The translations under genes and the position numbers were made by a program. The notes under the pieces are model-generated. The model had not been told where the DNA came from and searched no databases. It saw nothing but the letters and a program-made list of their open reading frames with translations. From positions 248,001 to 312,000 of the forward strand of contig NZ_JAZAQF010000086.1 in NCBI RefSeq assembly GCF_043235035.1: a DNA stretch of 64,000 nucleotides, written 5' to 3'. Origin of the DNA: CACIAM-69d sp001698445. GTDB lineage: Bacteria > Cyanobacteriota > Cyanobacteriia > CACIAM-69d. Numbering within the stretch: position 1 is the first letter of the stretch; the number at the start of each line of letters is the position of its first letter. Shown here piece by piece: positions 8,520-17,561 of this stretch.

Positions 8520-11500
8520 ATGTTCACCTACGTCAAGCCCGCCGTGCGCCACGTCCAACCCGAAGATCTTCGGGGGCGGTCTTTAGTCAAGGTGGTCTAC
8601 GTCGTTCTGGAAGCGCAGTACCAGAGCGCCTTGACGGCAGCAGTCAAGTCGATTAATGCCAACAATCCGAATGTGGCCGTGGAAATCAGCGGCTATTTGA
8701 TTGAAGAGCTGCGTAGCCCCGAAAATTACGAAGCCTTTTGTGATGATGTGGCCAGAGCTAACATCTTCATTGCTTCATTGATCTTTATTGAAGACCTGGC
8801 CGAAAAGGTGGTGGCCGCCGTGCAGCCCCACCGCGATCGCCTCGATGCGGCGGTGGTCTTCCCCTCCATGCCCCCCGTGATGCGGCTGAACAAGTTGGGC
8901 ACCTTCTCGATGGCGCAATTGGGCCAGTCCAAGAGCGTGATCGGCGAATTCATGAAGAAGCGCAAACAGCAAAACGGCAGCGGTTTTGAAGACGCAATGC
9001 TGAAGCTGTTGCGGACGCTGCCCAACGTGCTGAAATTCCTGCCTGTGGAAAAGGCGCAAGATGCCCGCAGCTTCATGCTCAGTTTCCAATATTGGCTGGG
9101 TGGTTCGCCGGAGAACCTGGAAAACTTCCTGCTGATGCTGGCCGATAAATATGTCTTCAAAACGGACAAATCGGGCCGCGACCAGTCACGCGAAAAGATT
9201 GATTTGGACTATGCCGAGCCGGTGACCTATCCCGATATGGGAATTTGGCACCCGTTGGCCCCCAAGATGTTTGAGAGTACGAACGAGTATTTAGCTTGGT
9301 ATCGCAATTCAGAGCTAGTGCCCGATGCGGTGCGCGATCCCGATGCGCCCTGTGTGGGTTTGGTGTTGCAGCGGACACATTTGGTAACGGGTGATGACGC
9401 GCACTATGTGGGCATGGTGCAAGAGTTTGAAGCCCAAGGTGCAAAGGTAATCCCGGTGTTTGCGGGGGGCTTGGACTTCTCGAAGCCGGTGGATGAGTAC
9501 TTCTACTTGCCGAGCAAAAATGGCAGCGAACCGACCACGATCGTGGATGCGGTGGTGTCGCTGACGGGGTTTGCCCTGGTGGGCGGCCCGGCCCGGCAGG
9601 ATCACCCGAAGGCGATCGAATCCTTGAAGCGCCTGAACCGTCCCTACATGGTGGCGCTACCGTTGGTGTTCCAAACCACCGAAGAGTGGGAAGAAAGCGA
9701 GCTGGGCCTGCACCCGATCCAAGTGGCGCTGCAAATTGCGATTCCTGAGTTGGATGGGGCGATCGAGCCGATCATCGTCTCCGGCCGCGACGGCAACACC
9801 GGCAAGGCGATCGCCCTGCAAGACCGCATCCAGGCGATCGCAGAGCGTGCCCTTAAGTGGGCCAACCTGCGCCGCAAACCGAAGCTGCACAAGAAAGTGG
9901 CGATCACCGTCTTCAGCTTCCCGCCGGACAAGGGTAACGTGGGCACGGCCGCCTATTTGGACGTGTTTGGCTCAATTCACGAAGTGCTGCAAGGGCTGAA
10001 GCGTGAAGGCTACGACGTGCAAGACGTGCCCGATTCGCCCAAGGAGCTGATGGAAGCCGTCCTGAAGGATGCCCAGGCCCAATACGCCAGCCCCGAGCTG
10101 AACGTGGCCTACCGCATGAGCGTGGCGGAATACGAAAAGCTCACCCCCTATTCCAAGAAGCTGGAAGAAAATTGGGGCAAACCGCCGGGGAATTTGAACA
10201 GCGACGGTCAAAACCTGCTGGTGTTCGGGAAGCATTTCGGCAACGTATTCATCGGCGTACAGCCCACCTTCGGTTACGAGGGCGACCCGATGTTGCTGCT
10301 GTTCTCGCGATCGGCTAGCCCCCACCACGGGTTCGCCGCCTACTACACCTACCTGGAAAAGGTCTGGGGCGCGGATGCGGTGTTGCACTTTGGGACGCAC
10401 GGCTCGCTGGAGTTCATGCCCGGTAAGCAAATCGGCATGTCCAATGACTGCTATCCCGACAGCCTGATCGGTTCAATACCAAACCTCTACTACTACGCCG
10501 CCAACAACCCCAGCGAAGCGACGATCGCCAAGCGCCGGGGCTATGCGGAAACCATTTCCTACCTGACTCCGCCCGCTGAAAACGCTGGTCTCTATAAGGG
10601 CTTGAAGGAACTGAGCGATCTGATCGGCTCCTACCAAACCCTGAAGGATACGGGTCGTGGCCCCTCGATCGTCGATGCGATTATCGAGCAAGCTCGCGCC
10701 GTCAATCTGGACAAGGATGTGGAACTGCCGGAAACGGCCGGAAAGGATCTGAGTTCCGAGCAACGGGATACGGTGGTGGGTTCCGTCTATCGCAAGCTGA
10801 TGGAAATCGAGTCGCGCTTGCTGCCCTGCGGTTTGCACGTGATCGGTAAGCCCCCCACGGCCGAAGAAGCGGTGGCCACTCTGGTGAACATTGCCGCCCT
10901 CGATCGCCCCGAGGATGGGATCATTGCCCTGCCCCGGATCATCGCCAACAGCATCTATCGCGACATCGAAGAGATTTACCGCAACAGTGATAAGGGCGTG
11001 TTAGCCGATGTGGAACTGTTGCAAAAAATCACCCTAGCCACCCGTACGGCGGTGAAGGCCATGGTCGATGCCCAAATCGACACCGATGGTCGCCTCTCGA
11101 AGCTAGCCAAGTTCAACTTCTTTGGCTTCGGAACCCAGAAGCAGCCTTGGGTTGAAGCCCTAAGCGAGGCTGGGTTTAGCAACGTCGATCGCGACTCCCT
11201 AAAACCGCTGTTCGAGTACCTGGAATTCTGCCTCCAGCAAATCGTGGCCGACAACGAAATGGCCTCTCTGCTGCGGGCCCTCGAAGGCGAATACATCCTG
11301 CCCGGCCCCGGCGGTGACCCGGTGCGGAACCCGGAAGTGCTGCCCACGGGCAAGAACATGCACGCCCTCGATCCCCAGTCGATTCCGACCACGGCGGCGG
11401 TACAGTCAGCCAAGGTGGTGGTCGATCGGCTGCTCGATCGCCAACGCCAGGAAAACGGCGGCGCATACCCCGAGACGATCGCCTGTGTCCTTTGGGGAAC

Positions 11501-12536
11501 CGACAACATCAAGACCTATGGTGAATCCCTGGCGCAGATCCTCTGGCTGGTGGGTGTGAAACCCGTGCCCGATGCCCTGGGTCGCGTCAACAAGCTGGAA
11601 CTGGTCTCCCTTGAGGAGCTGGGTCGCCCCCGGATTGACACGGTGATCACCTGCTCCGGCGTGTTCCGGGATCTGTTTGTGAACCAAATGGCCCTGCTCG
11701 ATCGGGCCGTCAAGATGGCCGCCGAAGCCGACGAGCCGTTGGAAATGAACTTCGTCCGCAAGCACGCCATGGCCCAAGCGGAAGAACTCGGCATCAACCT
11801 GCGCCAAGCCGCCACCCGCGTGTTCACCAACTCCTCCGGCTCCTACTCCACCAACGTCGGTCTGGCCGTGGAAAACGGCACCTGGGAACAGGAAAAAGAC
11901 TTGCAAGACATGTACCTGTCGCGTAAGTCCTTCGCCTTCTCCGCCGACAACCCCGGCGAAATGGAGCAGTCCCGCGAGTTGCTGGAACGCGCCCTGAAAA
12001 CCGTCGATGTGACCTTCCAAAACCTGGATTCGTCGGAAATTTCCATGACCGACGTGTCACACTACTACGACTCCGACCCGACCAAGGTGGTGGCCAGCCT
12101 GCGCGGTGACGGCAAAAAGCCCGCCGCCTACATGGCCGACACTAGCACCGCCAACGCCCAGGTGCGCACCCTGTCGGAAACCGTCCGCCTGGATGCCCGC
12201 ACCAAGATGTTGAATCCCAAGTGGTACGAAGGGATGCTGTCCCACGGCTACGAAGGGGTGCGCGAGCTGGCCAAGCGCCTAAACAACACCTTGGGCTGGA
12301 GCGCCACAGCGGACGCGGTGGACAACTGGGTCTACGAAGACACAAACGACACCTTCATCGCTGACCCCGAAATGTGCAAGCGGCTGATGGATCTGAATCC
12401 TCACTCCTTCCGCCGAATGCTGGGCACGCTGTTGGAAGCCAACGGCCGCGGCTACTGGGATACGAGCGATGAAAACCTCGATCGCCTGCGGGATCTCTAC
12501 CAAGAAGTGGAAGACCGCATCGAAGGCATCGAGTAA
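8520..12536 (+). CDS. chlH: Magnesium chelatase subunit H
   Basis: ChlH binds protoporphyrin IX and, with ChlI and ChlD, inserts Mg2+ in the first committed step of chlorophyll synthesis. The 1338 residues match the usual ChlH length. Visible family features include the N-terminal VVLEAQYQSALTAAV region, the porphyrin-domain stretch FGKHFGNVFIGVQPTFGYEG, HFGTHGSLEFMPGKQ, and the C-terminal WGATADAVDN-type block (here GWSATADAVDNWVYE). A ribosome site GGAG lies 11-14 bases before the ATG. It is preceded by a long AT-rich leader and followed by a strong terminator, so it appears to be transcribed alone. chlI and chlD are not in the window. Confidence 0.98.
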   Translation: MFTYVKPAVRHVQPEDLRGRSLVKVVYVVLEAQYQSALTAAVKSINANNPNVAVEISGYLIEELRSPENYEAFCDDVARANIFIASLIFIEDLAEKVVAAVQPHRDRLDAAVVFPSMPPVMRLNKLGTFSMAQLGQSKSVIGEFMKKRKQQNGSGFEDAMLKLLRTLPNVLKFLPVEKAQDARSFMLSFQYWLGGSPENLENFLLMLADKYVFKTDKSGRDQSREKIDLDYAEPVTYPDMGIWHPLAPKMFESTNEYLAWYRNSELVPDAVRDPDAPCVGLVLQRTHLVTGDDAHYVGMVQEFEAQGAKVIPVFAGGLDFSKPVDEYFYLPSKNGSEPTTIVDAVVSLTGFALVGGPARQDHPKAIESLKRLNRPYMVALPLVFQTTEEWEESELGLHPIQVALQIAIPELDGAIEPIIVSGRDGNTGKAIALQDRIQAIAERALKWANLRRKPKLHKKVAITVFSFPPDKGNVGTAAYLDVFGSIHEVLQGLKREGYDVQDVPDSPKELMEAVLKDAQAQYASPELNVAYRMSVAEYEKLTPYSKKLEENWGKPPGNLNSDGQNLLVFGKHFGNVFIGVQPTFGYEGDPMLLLFSRSASPHHGFAAYYTYLEKVWGADAVLHFGTHGSLEFMPGKQIGMSNDCYPDSLIGSIPNLYYYAANNPSEATIAKRRGYAETISYLTPPAENAGLYKGLKELSDLIGSYQTLKDTGRGPSIVDAIIEQARAVNLDKDVELPETAGKDLSSEQRDTVVGSVYRKLMEIESRLLPCGLHVIGKPPTAEEAVATLVNIAALDRPEDGIIALPRIIANSIYRDIEEIYRNSDKGVLADVELLQKITLATRTAVKAMVDAQIDTDGRLSKLAKFNFFGFGTQKQPWVEALSEAGFSNVDRDSLKPLFEYLEFCLQQIVADNEMASLLRALEGEYILPGPGGDPVRNPEVLPTGKNMHALDPQSIPTTAAVQSAKVVVDRLLDRQRQENGGAYPETIACVLWGTDNIKTYGESLAQILWLVGVKPVPDALGRVNKLELVSLEELGRPRIDTVITCSGVFRDLFVNQMALLDRAVKMAAEADEPLEMNFVRKHAMAQAEELGINLRQAATRVFTNSSGSYSTNVGLAVENGTWEQEKDLQDMYLSRKSFAFSADNPGEMEQSRELLERALKTVDVTFQNLDSSEISMTDVSHYYDSDPTKVVASLRGDGKKPAAYMADTSTANAQVRTLSETVRLDARTKMLNPKWYEGMLSHGYEGVRELAKRLNNTLGWSATADAVDNWVYEDTNDTFIADPEMCKRLMDLNPHSFRRMLGTLLEANGRGYWDTSDENLDRLRDLYQEVEDRIEGIE

Positions 12537-12582
12537 GTGTGACTATAGACCCTATTGTGAGTCTAGGCTAGACTAAACTTCG

Positions 12583-12612
12583 AGGGTAGACAGCAACCTG
12601 TCTACCCTTTGT
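12583..12612 (+). terminator. Rho-independent terminator of chlH
   Basis: An 11-bp perfect stem, AGGGTAGACAG (12583-12593) with CTGTCTACCCT (12598-12608), a four-base loop and a short T-rich tail. It starts 47 bp after the chlH stop. A smaller dyad GTCTAG-G-CTAGAC lies just before it at 12561-12573. Confidence 0.85.
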
Positions 12613-12628
12613 TGTATGCGATAAGCTG

Positions 12629-13054
12629 ATGATTGAAGACTATGCCAGCGCCTTTCTGGAACGCGCTCAAGACCAAGCTGTTCTTGCCAAAGCCGATCGC
12701 CGAATTGCAGCTATGCACATGGGCGGTATCGTCATTGAATGTCGGCTAAAAAGCTTAATCTTCCGTAGTCTTTCCCCTGCGGAGCAAAATTGGAAAACAG
12801 ACGATTACGACCCCGGTCACAGCATCACTAATCCTGGTCACAACTTACAAAATGCTCTGAAGCGTTGCCCTCGGCTATACACCAAGGCCCAGAGGAACAA
12901 CATTCTTCCCTGGCTAGCAATTATTCAAAATCCATGCGGGGAGTTCATTCAACTACGATATTCCAGTCACAAAGTGTCAGATAAAGACTACTCGCAGTGG
13001 GTAAAAGCCTATCGCATTTTAATAGACTGGATTGAGAAAAATTATCGGGACTGA
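12629..13054 (+). CDS. HEPN-like small protein, partner of the double ATPase
   Basis: The 141-residue all-helical product resembles HEPN-fold proteins: an early helix AAMHMGGIVIECRLKSLIF (compare the AxYxAGYAxExALKAL pattern of that fold), a central GHNLQNALKRC turn where relatives have THDLxxL, and an end with LRYSS then WVKAYRILIDWIEKNY. I do not see a clean R-x4-6-H ribonuclease motif, so catalytic activity is doubtful. It starts 14 bp after the chlH terminator tail and ends 29 bp before the ATPase gene, which suggests an operon. Base composition drops here relative to chlH. The HEPN assignment is by pattern only. Confidence 0.6.
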   Translation: MIEDYASAFLERAQDQAVLAKADRRIAAMHMGGIVIECRLKSLIFRSLSPAEQNWKTDDYDPGHSITNPGHNLQNALKRCPRLYTKAQRNNILPWLAIIQNPCGEFIQLRYSSHKVSDKDYSQWVKAYRILIDWIEKNYRD

Positions 13055-13083
13055 ATTTCTTTGTCGGGATAACTAGTTGCTTT

Positions 13084-15750
13084 ATGGATACCAATTGGAT
13101 TGCTGATCTTCAGTCATTACTCAAAAGCCAGTATGTTCACCATGACAATGAATGGCTGGATTTCACAATCTCATCTAATAGCTTTATTGATTTAACAATT
13201 GTCAGTAATAATTTTGAAGGATTAAGTTATCAAGCTCGCCGGGATGCTGTTGAGACATTAATTCAACGCGAAACAGGATTTCTATCACTATATACCGTTG
13301 AAGAAGCGAAAGTTTTGGAGATGGAGCGCCCTGAACCAGCCCGGAGTGATCAGGTCAGAACTTGGCATGACTTAGCAATTTGGGCCCAGAATCCCCAGAA
13401 TCACGGTGAAGTAAAAGAACGATCGCCCCGATCTCCCCGCACTGTGGCTTTCTATTCCTTCAAAGGGGGTGTTGGCCGCACGACAGCCTTAATTCATGTG
13501 GCTTGGCTGTTAGTCAAACAAGGCAAAAAAGTTGTCGTGGTGGATCTGGATATTGAAGCACCAGGACTCAGCAAAGCTTTAGATCTGGATGATTTGCCAG
13601 AAGTCGGCATTGTTGATTATTTCTATGAGCGGGCTTATGCGCCTGACGGAGCAGATTATGAAATTCAAATCGGCGATATCTTAGCGGAATATCGAGATCA
13701 GCAATTAGGTGATACCCGTGGTGGTCGCTTCTTTGTTGTGCCCACGGGAAAACTCGATCTCGACTATTTAGCGAAAGTTGATGACTTAAAGGCTAGTACT
13801 TGGGTCAATGGCAATAAGTCTCTGTGGGATATCTTTACCCACGATATCAATAAACAAATTGAACCAGATTTGATTTTAGTAGATTCTCGAACTGGCTTGA
13901 ATCAATGGGGCGCTTTTTCCTTGATTCAAGCAGCAGATTCTGCCATTTTAGTATTATTCCCGAATGCTCAAAATGCAGAGGGAGCAAAAATTTTAGTTCA
14001 AGCTCTTGGCTCATTGGGCAAGCAGAATATTAATTTTGTTTTTTCACCAATTCCCAACTCGGATTCTAAGAAAACAGCCCAACTAATTCAGAGCGATTTA
14101 AGCGAAATTCTTAATCACTTCATTCCGCAAGACAGTGAAGAAGAGATCGACAATGCTGAGAGTGACGATTCAGCTAGCACTGATAACGCGATTTGTATTG
14201 AATATCTTCTCCCGATTGCAGTGGCTTCCCACTACCCTGTCCATACTGTCGTGGACTGGTATCAGCCGATCGTTAATTTAATCCTAAATTCCAGTACATC
14301 CGTGTCAACTCAATTGCAGCAAGATCGATGGAAGATTATCGAAGATCTTCAATTCTCGAATGTTGATGCCGAGAGAGAACAGGCAAATCTTAGTCATATT
14401 TTCCAAAAAACATCTAATTTCTATGATTTCCTGGACGACAAAGTATGTCTAGTGATTGGTCGAAAAGGAACAGGAAAAACTGCTCTTTACTTCCTTTTTT
14501 TAAAGCACTTTTCAGTTGTAAAATCCTTAATTAATCGGACAGGGGAAATTATCATTCTTTCGGGGCATGGTACAAGTTCTGCTAGCCGACCTACTCAGAG
14601 AAGCTTTAATGCTATTCACAAAAAGCTAAAAGAGTCTCAAGATAGTTGGTTGGGTTTTTGGGCTGCTTATGCCTTGTTTATAATAATGCGTGATCATGGT
14701 GATTCCGTAAATAGTCTGACCAAGGAGAAGCATAAAGCTTCAAAGTATAAGGAATTGAAAGACGGCTTTGATAAGATCAAAGGACTTCAATTTCGCTCAG
14801 AGCATCAAGAATTACTCCTCCAGTGGTGTCAAAATCCAGATCTAGAACCATTAATCTTTGATGCATTAAAAGACATTAATGATTATCTCAAGAATCAAGA
14901 TCTAAAAATTTGGTTGCTTTATGACAACCTAGATCAAGACCTAAAGGAAGATAATAATTTACGCAATAATGCATTGACCGGACTCTTCAAGTTGATTCAA
15001 GAGTTTGATACTCAGGAGTTAACTCATCTTCGGATCAAAGTTTTCCTGCGTGAGGATATTTGGGAACGATTAATTTTCGACAATAGAAGTCATCTTCGCG
15101 GACGGTCTATCAAATTAGAGTGGAAGCGTATTGATCTGCTGCGCTTTGCCTATCGCCAGGTCACTCAATCAGAGAAGTTTAAAGCTCTGGTTAGTCAAGT
15201 TGCTCCCATCCCAGATCCCGATTCAGCAACGGAAGAGACACTGGTTGAAGCGTTAAAGGTTCTGTGGGGCGATCGCATTCGATTGGGATCCCGTGGGAAA
15301 TATCTTTATCGCTGGGTCTACGATCGCCTGAGTGACACCAGTGGCGCAACCTATCCTCGTAGCTTGGTAGTGTTGCTAACTGAGGCAAAGAAATTAGAAT
15401 TGCAACATAAAAATGATCCTAAATTGCAATCTGATCGCCTTTTCCGAAGCCGCTTTATGGCACTCGCACTCGAAGAAGCCTCACGAGCACGTTGCCAAGA
15501 AATGCGTGAAGAATATGGCAATCTCTCAGCGTTCTTTGATTCCTTGTCAGGAAAAGATGCCTTACTGCAACCGGAAGAGTTGCGGCAATGCTGGGAAAAT
15601 TCTGCCCGAGAGGTTGAGCCAGATTTTGAGCGATTTGTGCAGCTTTTGAAGTCGATCGGGCTGGCGGAATGGCGACCTAAGGATGAGCGATATCGCTTTG
15701 CTGACCTTTACGTTTATGGGTTTAATATGAACAAAAAAGGGATGCGATAA
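13084..15750 (+). CDS. Double P-loop protein: KGGVGR-type ATPase plus Sll1717-like ATPase
   Basis: The 888-residue protein has three recognisable parts. Residues about 19-78 (FIDLTIVSNNFEGLSYQARR... LYTVEEA) recall a BolA-like fold. Residues about 120-400 form a ParA/MinD-like domain with the variant Walker A KGGVGRTT (127-134) and DLDIEAPGL (D154, D156). A second ATPase begins near 430, with P-loop GRKGTGKT (459-466) and Walker B IWLLYDNLD (609-617), like the Sll1717-type P-loop family; the C-terminal ~250 residues are helical and winged-helix-like. There is no membrane segment. It probably forms an operon with the HEPN-like gene before it. A sensor-effector or defence role is inference. Confidence 0.75.
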   Translation: MDTNWIADLQSLLKSQYVHHDNEWLDFTISSNSFIDLTIVSNNFEGLSYQARRDAVETLIQRETGFLSLYTVEEAKVLEMERPEPARSDQVRTWHDLAIWAQNPQNHGEVKERSPRSPRTVAFYSFKGGVGRTTALIHVAWLLVKQGKKVVVVDLDIEAPGLSKALDLDDLPEVGIVDYFYERAYAPDGADYEIQIGDILAEYRDQQLGDTRGGRFFVVPTGKLDLDYLAKVDDLKASTWVNGNKSLWDIFTHDINKQIEPDLILVDSRTGLNQWGAFSLIQAADSAILVLFPNAQNAEGAKILVQALGSLGKQNINFVFSPIPNSDSKKTAQLIQSDLSEILNHFIPQDSEEEIDNAESDDSASTDNAICIEYLLPIAVASHYPVHTVVDWYQPIVNLILNSSTSVSTQLQQDRWKIIEDLQFSNVDAEREQANLSHIFQKTSNFYDFLDDKVCLVIGRKGTGKTALYFLFLKHFSVVKSLINRTGEIIILSGHGTSSASRPTQRSFNAIHKKLKESQDSWLGFWAAYALFIIMRDHGDSVNSLTKEKHKASKYKELKDGFDKIKGLQFRSEHQELLLQWCQNPDLEPLIFDALKDINDYLKNQDLKIWLLYDNLDQDLKEDNNLRNNALTGLFKLIQEFDTQELTHLRIKVFLREDIWERLIFDNRSHLRGRSIKLEWKRIDLLRFAYRQVTQSEKFKALVSQVAPIPDPDSATEETLVEALKVLWGDRIRLGSRGKYLYRWVYDRLSDTSGATYPRSLVVLLTEAKKLELQHKNDPKLQSDRLFRSRFMALALEEASRARCQEMREEYGNLSAFFDSLSGKDALLQPEELRQCWENSAREVEPDFERFVQLLKSIGLAEWRPKDERYRFADLYVYGFNMNKKGMR

Positions 15751-15953
15751 CGCATTTTTGTTGATGTAGCTGGTTACGAGCTGGTCGAGATAGCACAGAA
15801 CTAGAGTCAGGAAGAGCATTGAAGAAACTACAAGCCGATCGCCCTGTTTAAGAATATCGATTTCATTATTGATCAATGGTTAACAAATAGAAGCCTTTCT
15901 GGACAGGCAGTTTTCTTAGCAATCATCACCTCACAGGCATCGTTTAATCGTAA

Positions 15954-15992
15954 TTGGTGTGGAAGTAATGCATCGCATCGCTTCCACACCAA
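15954..15992. terminator. 12-bp inverted repeat, possible bidirectional terminator
   Basis: TTGGTGTGGAAG (15954-15965) and CTTCCACACCAA (15981-15992) are perfect complements with a 15-base loop. It lies between the convergent ATPase gene and the cyanate operon, 13 bp beyond the small ORF stop. No long T-run follows on either strand, so termination is only likely. Confidence 0.5.
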
Positions 15993-16004
15993 AGTTTGCA
16001 CCTA

Positions 16005-16139
16005 TCAAAACCAATGAGTCAACAACTGGGCACTGTTAGAAATGACTTGCCAAAGTCCGATGAAGGCTAAGATTTTGGTGATGTAGGCCAGCCAGTCAGT
16101 TTTAGCCGTTGACCTAGCAGCAGCGTGACGCTGTTTCAT
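16005..16139 (-). CDS. 44-residue membrane peptide at the end of the cyanate operon
   Basis: A short minus-strand frame starts at ATG 16139 with a clear ribosome site (AGGAG, 8 bases upstream) and ends at TGA 16007-16005. The peptide has a basic N-terminus (MKQRHAAARSTAKTDW) and one hydrophobic segment of about 19 residues (AYITKILAFIGLWQVI), followed by a short polar end. It begins 15 bp after the cynS stop, so it should share the operon transcript. I do not recognise a family. Good ribosome site, position and single-span design make it a plausible real gene. Confidence 0.6.
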   Translation of the reverse strand: MKQRHAAARSTAKTDWLAYITKILAFIGLWQVISNSAQLLTHWF

Positions 16140-16154
16140 GGTTGATGCTCCTGA

Positions 16155-16604
16155 TTACCATTTTTTGTAGGGCAGGAATTTGCCATTCATGGTGATTTTC
16201 ACGCGATCGCCCTTGGGATCTTCTTCTTTTTCAATGTCCAAGGTGAAGTCGATCGCGCTCATAATCCCATCACCAAACTTCTCATGAATCACTGCTTTCA
16301 TCGGCATTCCATAGACCTGCATAATTTCGTAGAACCGATAGATCAGCGGATCGGTGGGAACCACGGGCCCTAGCCCTTTCACCGAGGATTCTGTCAGTTC
16401 TGGCACCAAATCTTCGCTGAGTCCCAGAGCGTTGAGTAGCTTACTAGCCTCATCGGCAGAGGCAGACGCTTGGCGATAGATCACCGCCGCAATCCACACT
16501 TCGTCCCGACCGATCGCCTGTTCTAGCTCCGTGAACGTCACCCCCTTTGCCTTTTTAGCTGCCAACAGGGTTGCGGTGATTGCAGGAATTTCAGTGGTAG
16601 ACAT
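16155..16604 (-). CDS. cynS: Cyanate hydratase (cyanase)
   Basis: Cyanase converts cyanate and bicarbonate to ammonia and CO2, detoxifying cyanate and releasing nitrogen. The 149-residue product has the N-terminal helical domain and the C-terminal catalytic motif YRFYEIMQVYG with R90 and E93, and S116 in GDGIMSAIDF, matching the Arg-Glu-Ser triad of the E. coli enzyme with a uniform shift of six. I chose ATG 16604 because it has AAAGGA just upstream; a start five codons earlier would use up that site. It follows the ABC transporter genes, as expected for an import-and-degrade operon. Confidence 0.96.
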   Translation of the reverse strand: MSTTEIPAITATLLAAKKAKGVTFTELEQAIGRDEVWIAAVIYRQASASADEASKLLNALGLSEDLVPELTESSVKGLGPVVPTDPLIYRFYEIMQVYGMPMKAVIHEKFGDGIMSAIDFTLDIEKEEDPKGDRVKITMNGKFLPYKKW

Positions 16605-16676
16605 ATTTTTTCCTTTCAATGTTTGGGTTGCTTTGCTGATTTTGACAGGGTTAATTCTGTCCGCGGCTAACGGTGG

Positions 16677-17558
16677 TTATTTCCGCACCCGAGACTCTTC
16701 CACAGCCCGAGTTTCGTAGGAAAGATGCTGCTCCATAGCCGCTTTTAGTTCGTGGTAGCCCGGATATTGATCCAGTTCTTCCCGACGGCGCGGCCGAGGA
16801 AATGGCACATCCAGCACCTGAGCAATACCCGCAGCAGGGCCCCGTGTCATCATCACAATCTTGTCAGACAACAGCAGCGCTTCTTCAATGCTGTGAGTGA
16901 TTAGAATCACGGTCTTGCGTTCTTGCTCCCAAATTCGCTCAATTTCGTCTTGGAGAAAACCACGTGTGAGCGCATCCAAAGCGCCAAAGGGTTCATCCAT
17001 CAACAAAATTTGTGGATTGATTGCCAGCGCCCTGGCAATGCCCACCCGTTGCTTCATTCCCCCCGAAAGTTCGTGGGGATGTTTAGTTTCGGCTCCCCGT
17101 AGTCCTACCAAACCGATGTAGTCTTGGACGATCGATTTCCGTTGGGCAATTCCCATGGTTGGGTAGACTGTTTCCACCGCAAAATCGATGTTTTCAGCAA
17201 CCGTCATCCAGGGCATCAAGGCATAGTTTTGAAACACAACGCCGCGATCGGGCCCCGGTGCAGAAACCGGCTGGCCATTGATGCTGACTTGTCCCGTAGT
17301 GGGCTGAGATAATCCCGCAATAATGTTCAGCAACGTGGACTTGCCGCAACCCGATGGACCAATGATCGAAACGAAGGTGTTAGGCTCCACTTCTAGATCA
17401 ATATCCGCGATCGCCACAAAAGGTTTTGAGGTGCGCCGCAGCAGTTTGTCCATCGCACCCGTGCGTCCCGGGAATACTTTGGAAATACCGTGCAGTGTCA
17501 GATGCGCTACAGGAGATTCAAGGGGAGGGAGCGCCATTTTAGATGCAGAAACTTGCAT
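16677..17558 (-). CDS. cynD: Cyanate/nitrate-type ABC transporter ATP-binding protein
   Basis: This is the ATPase of the NrtD/CynD/SsuB class, driving uptake of cyanate or a related anion. The 293-residue protein shows Walker A GPSGCGKST, signature LSGGMKQRVGIARAL, and Walker B ILLMDEPFGALD; a PYVVFQNYALMPW-type Q-loop region is also present as VVFQNYALMPW. The gene starts 3 bp after the permease stop and is followed by cynS 72 bp further on. The symbol rests on that operon context; sequence alone would also fit nitrate or bicarbonate transporters. Confidence 0.88.
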   Translation of the reverse strand: MQVSASKMALPPLESPVAHLTLHGISKVFPGRTGAMDKLLRRTSKPFVAIADIDLEVEPNTFVSIIGPSGCGKSTLLNIIAGLSQPTTGQVSINGQPVSAPGPDRGVVFQNYALMPWMTVAENIDFAVETVYPTMGIAQRKSIVQDYIGLVGLRGAETKHPHELSGGMKQRVGIARALAINPQILLMDEPFGALDALTRGFLQDEIERIWEQERKTVILITHSIEEALLLSDKIVMMTRGPAAGIAQVLDVPFPRPRRREELDQYPGYHELKAAMEQHLSYETRAVEESRVRK

Positions 17559-17561
17559 GGA

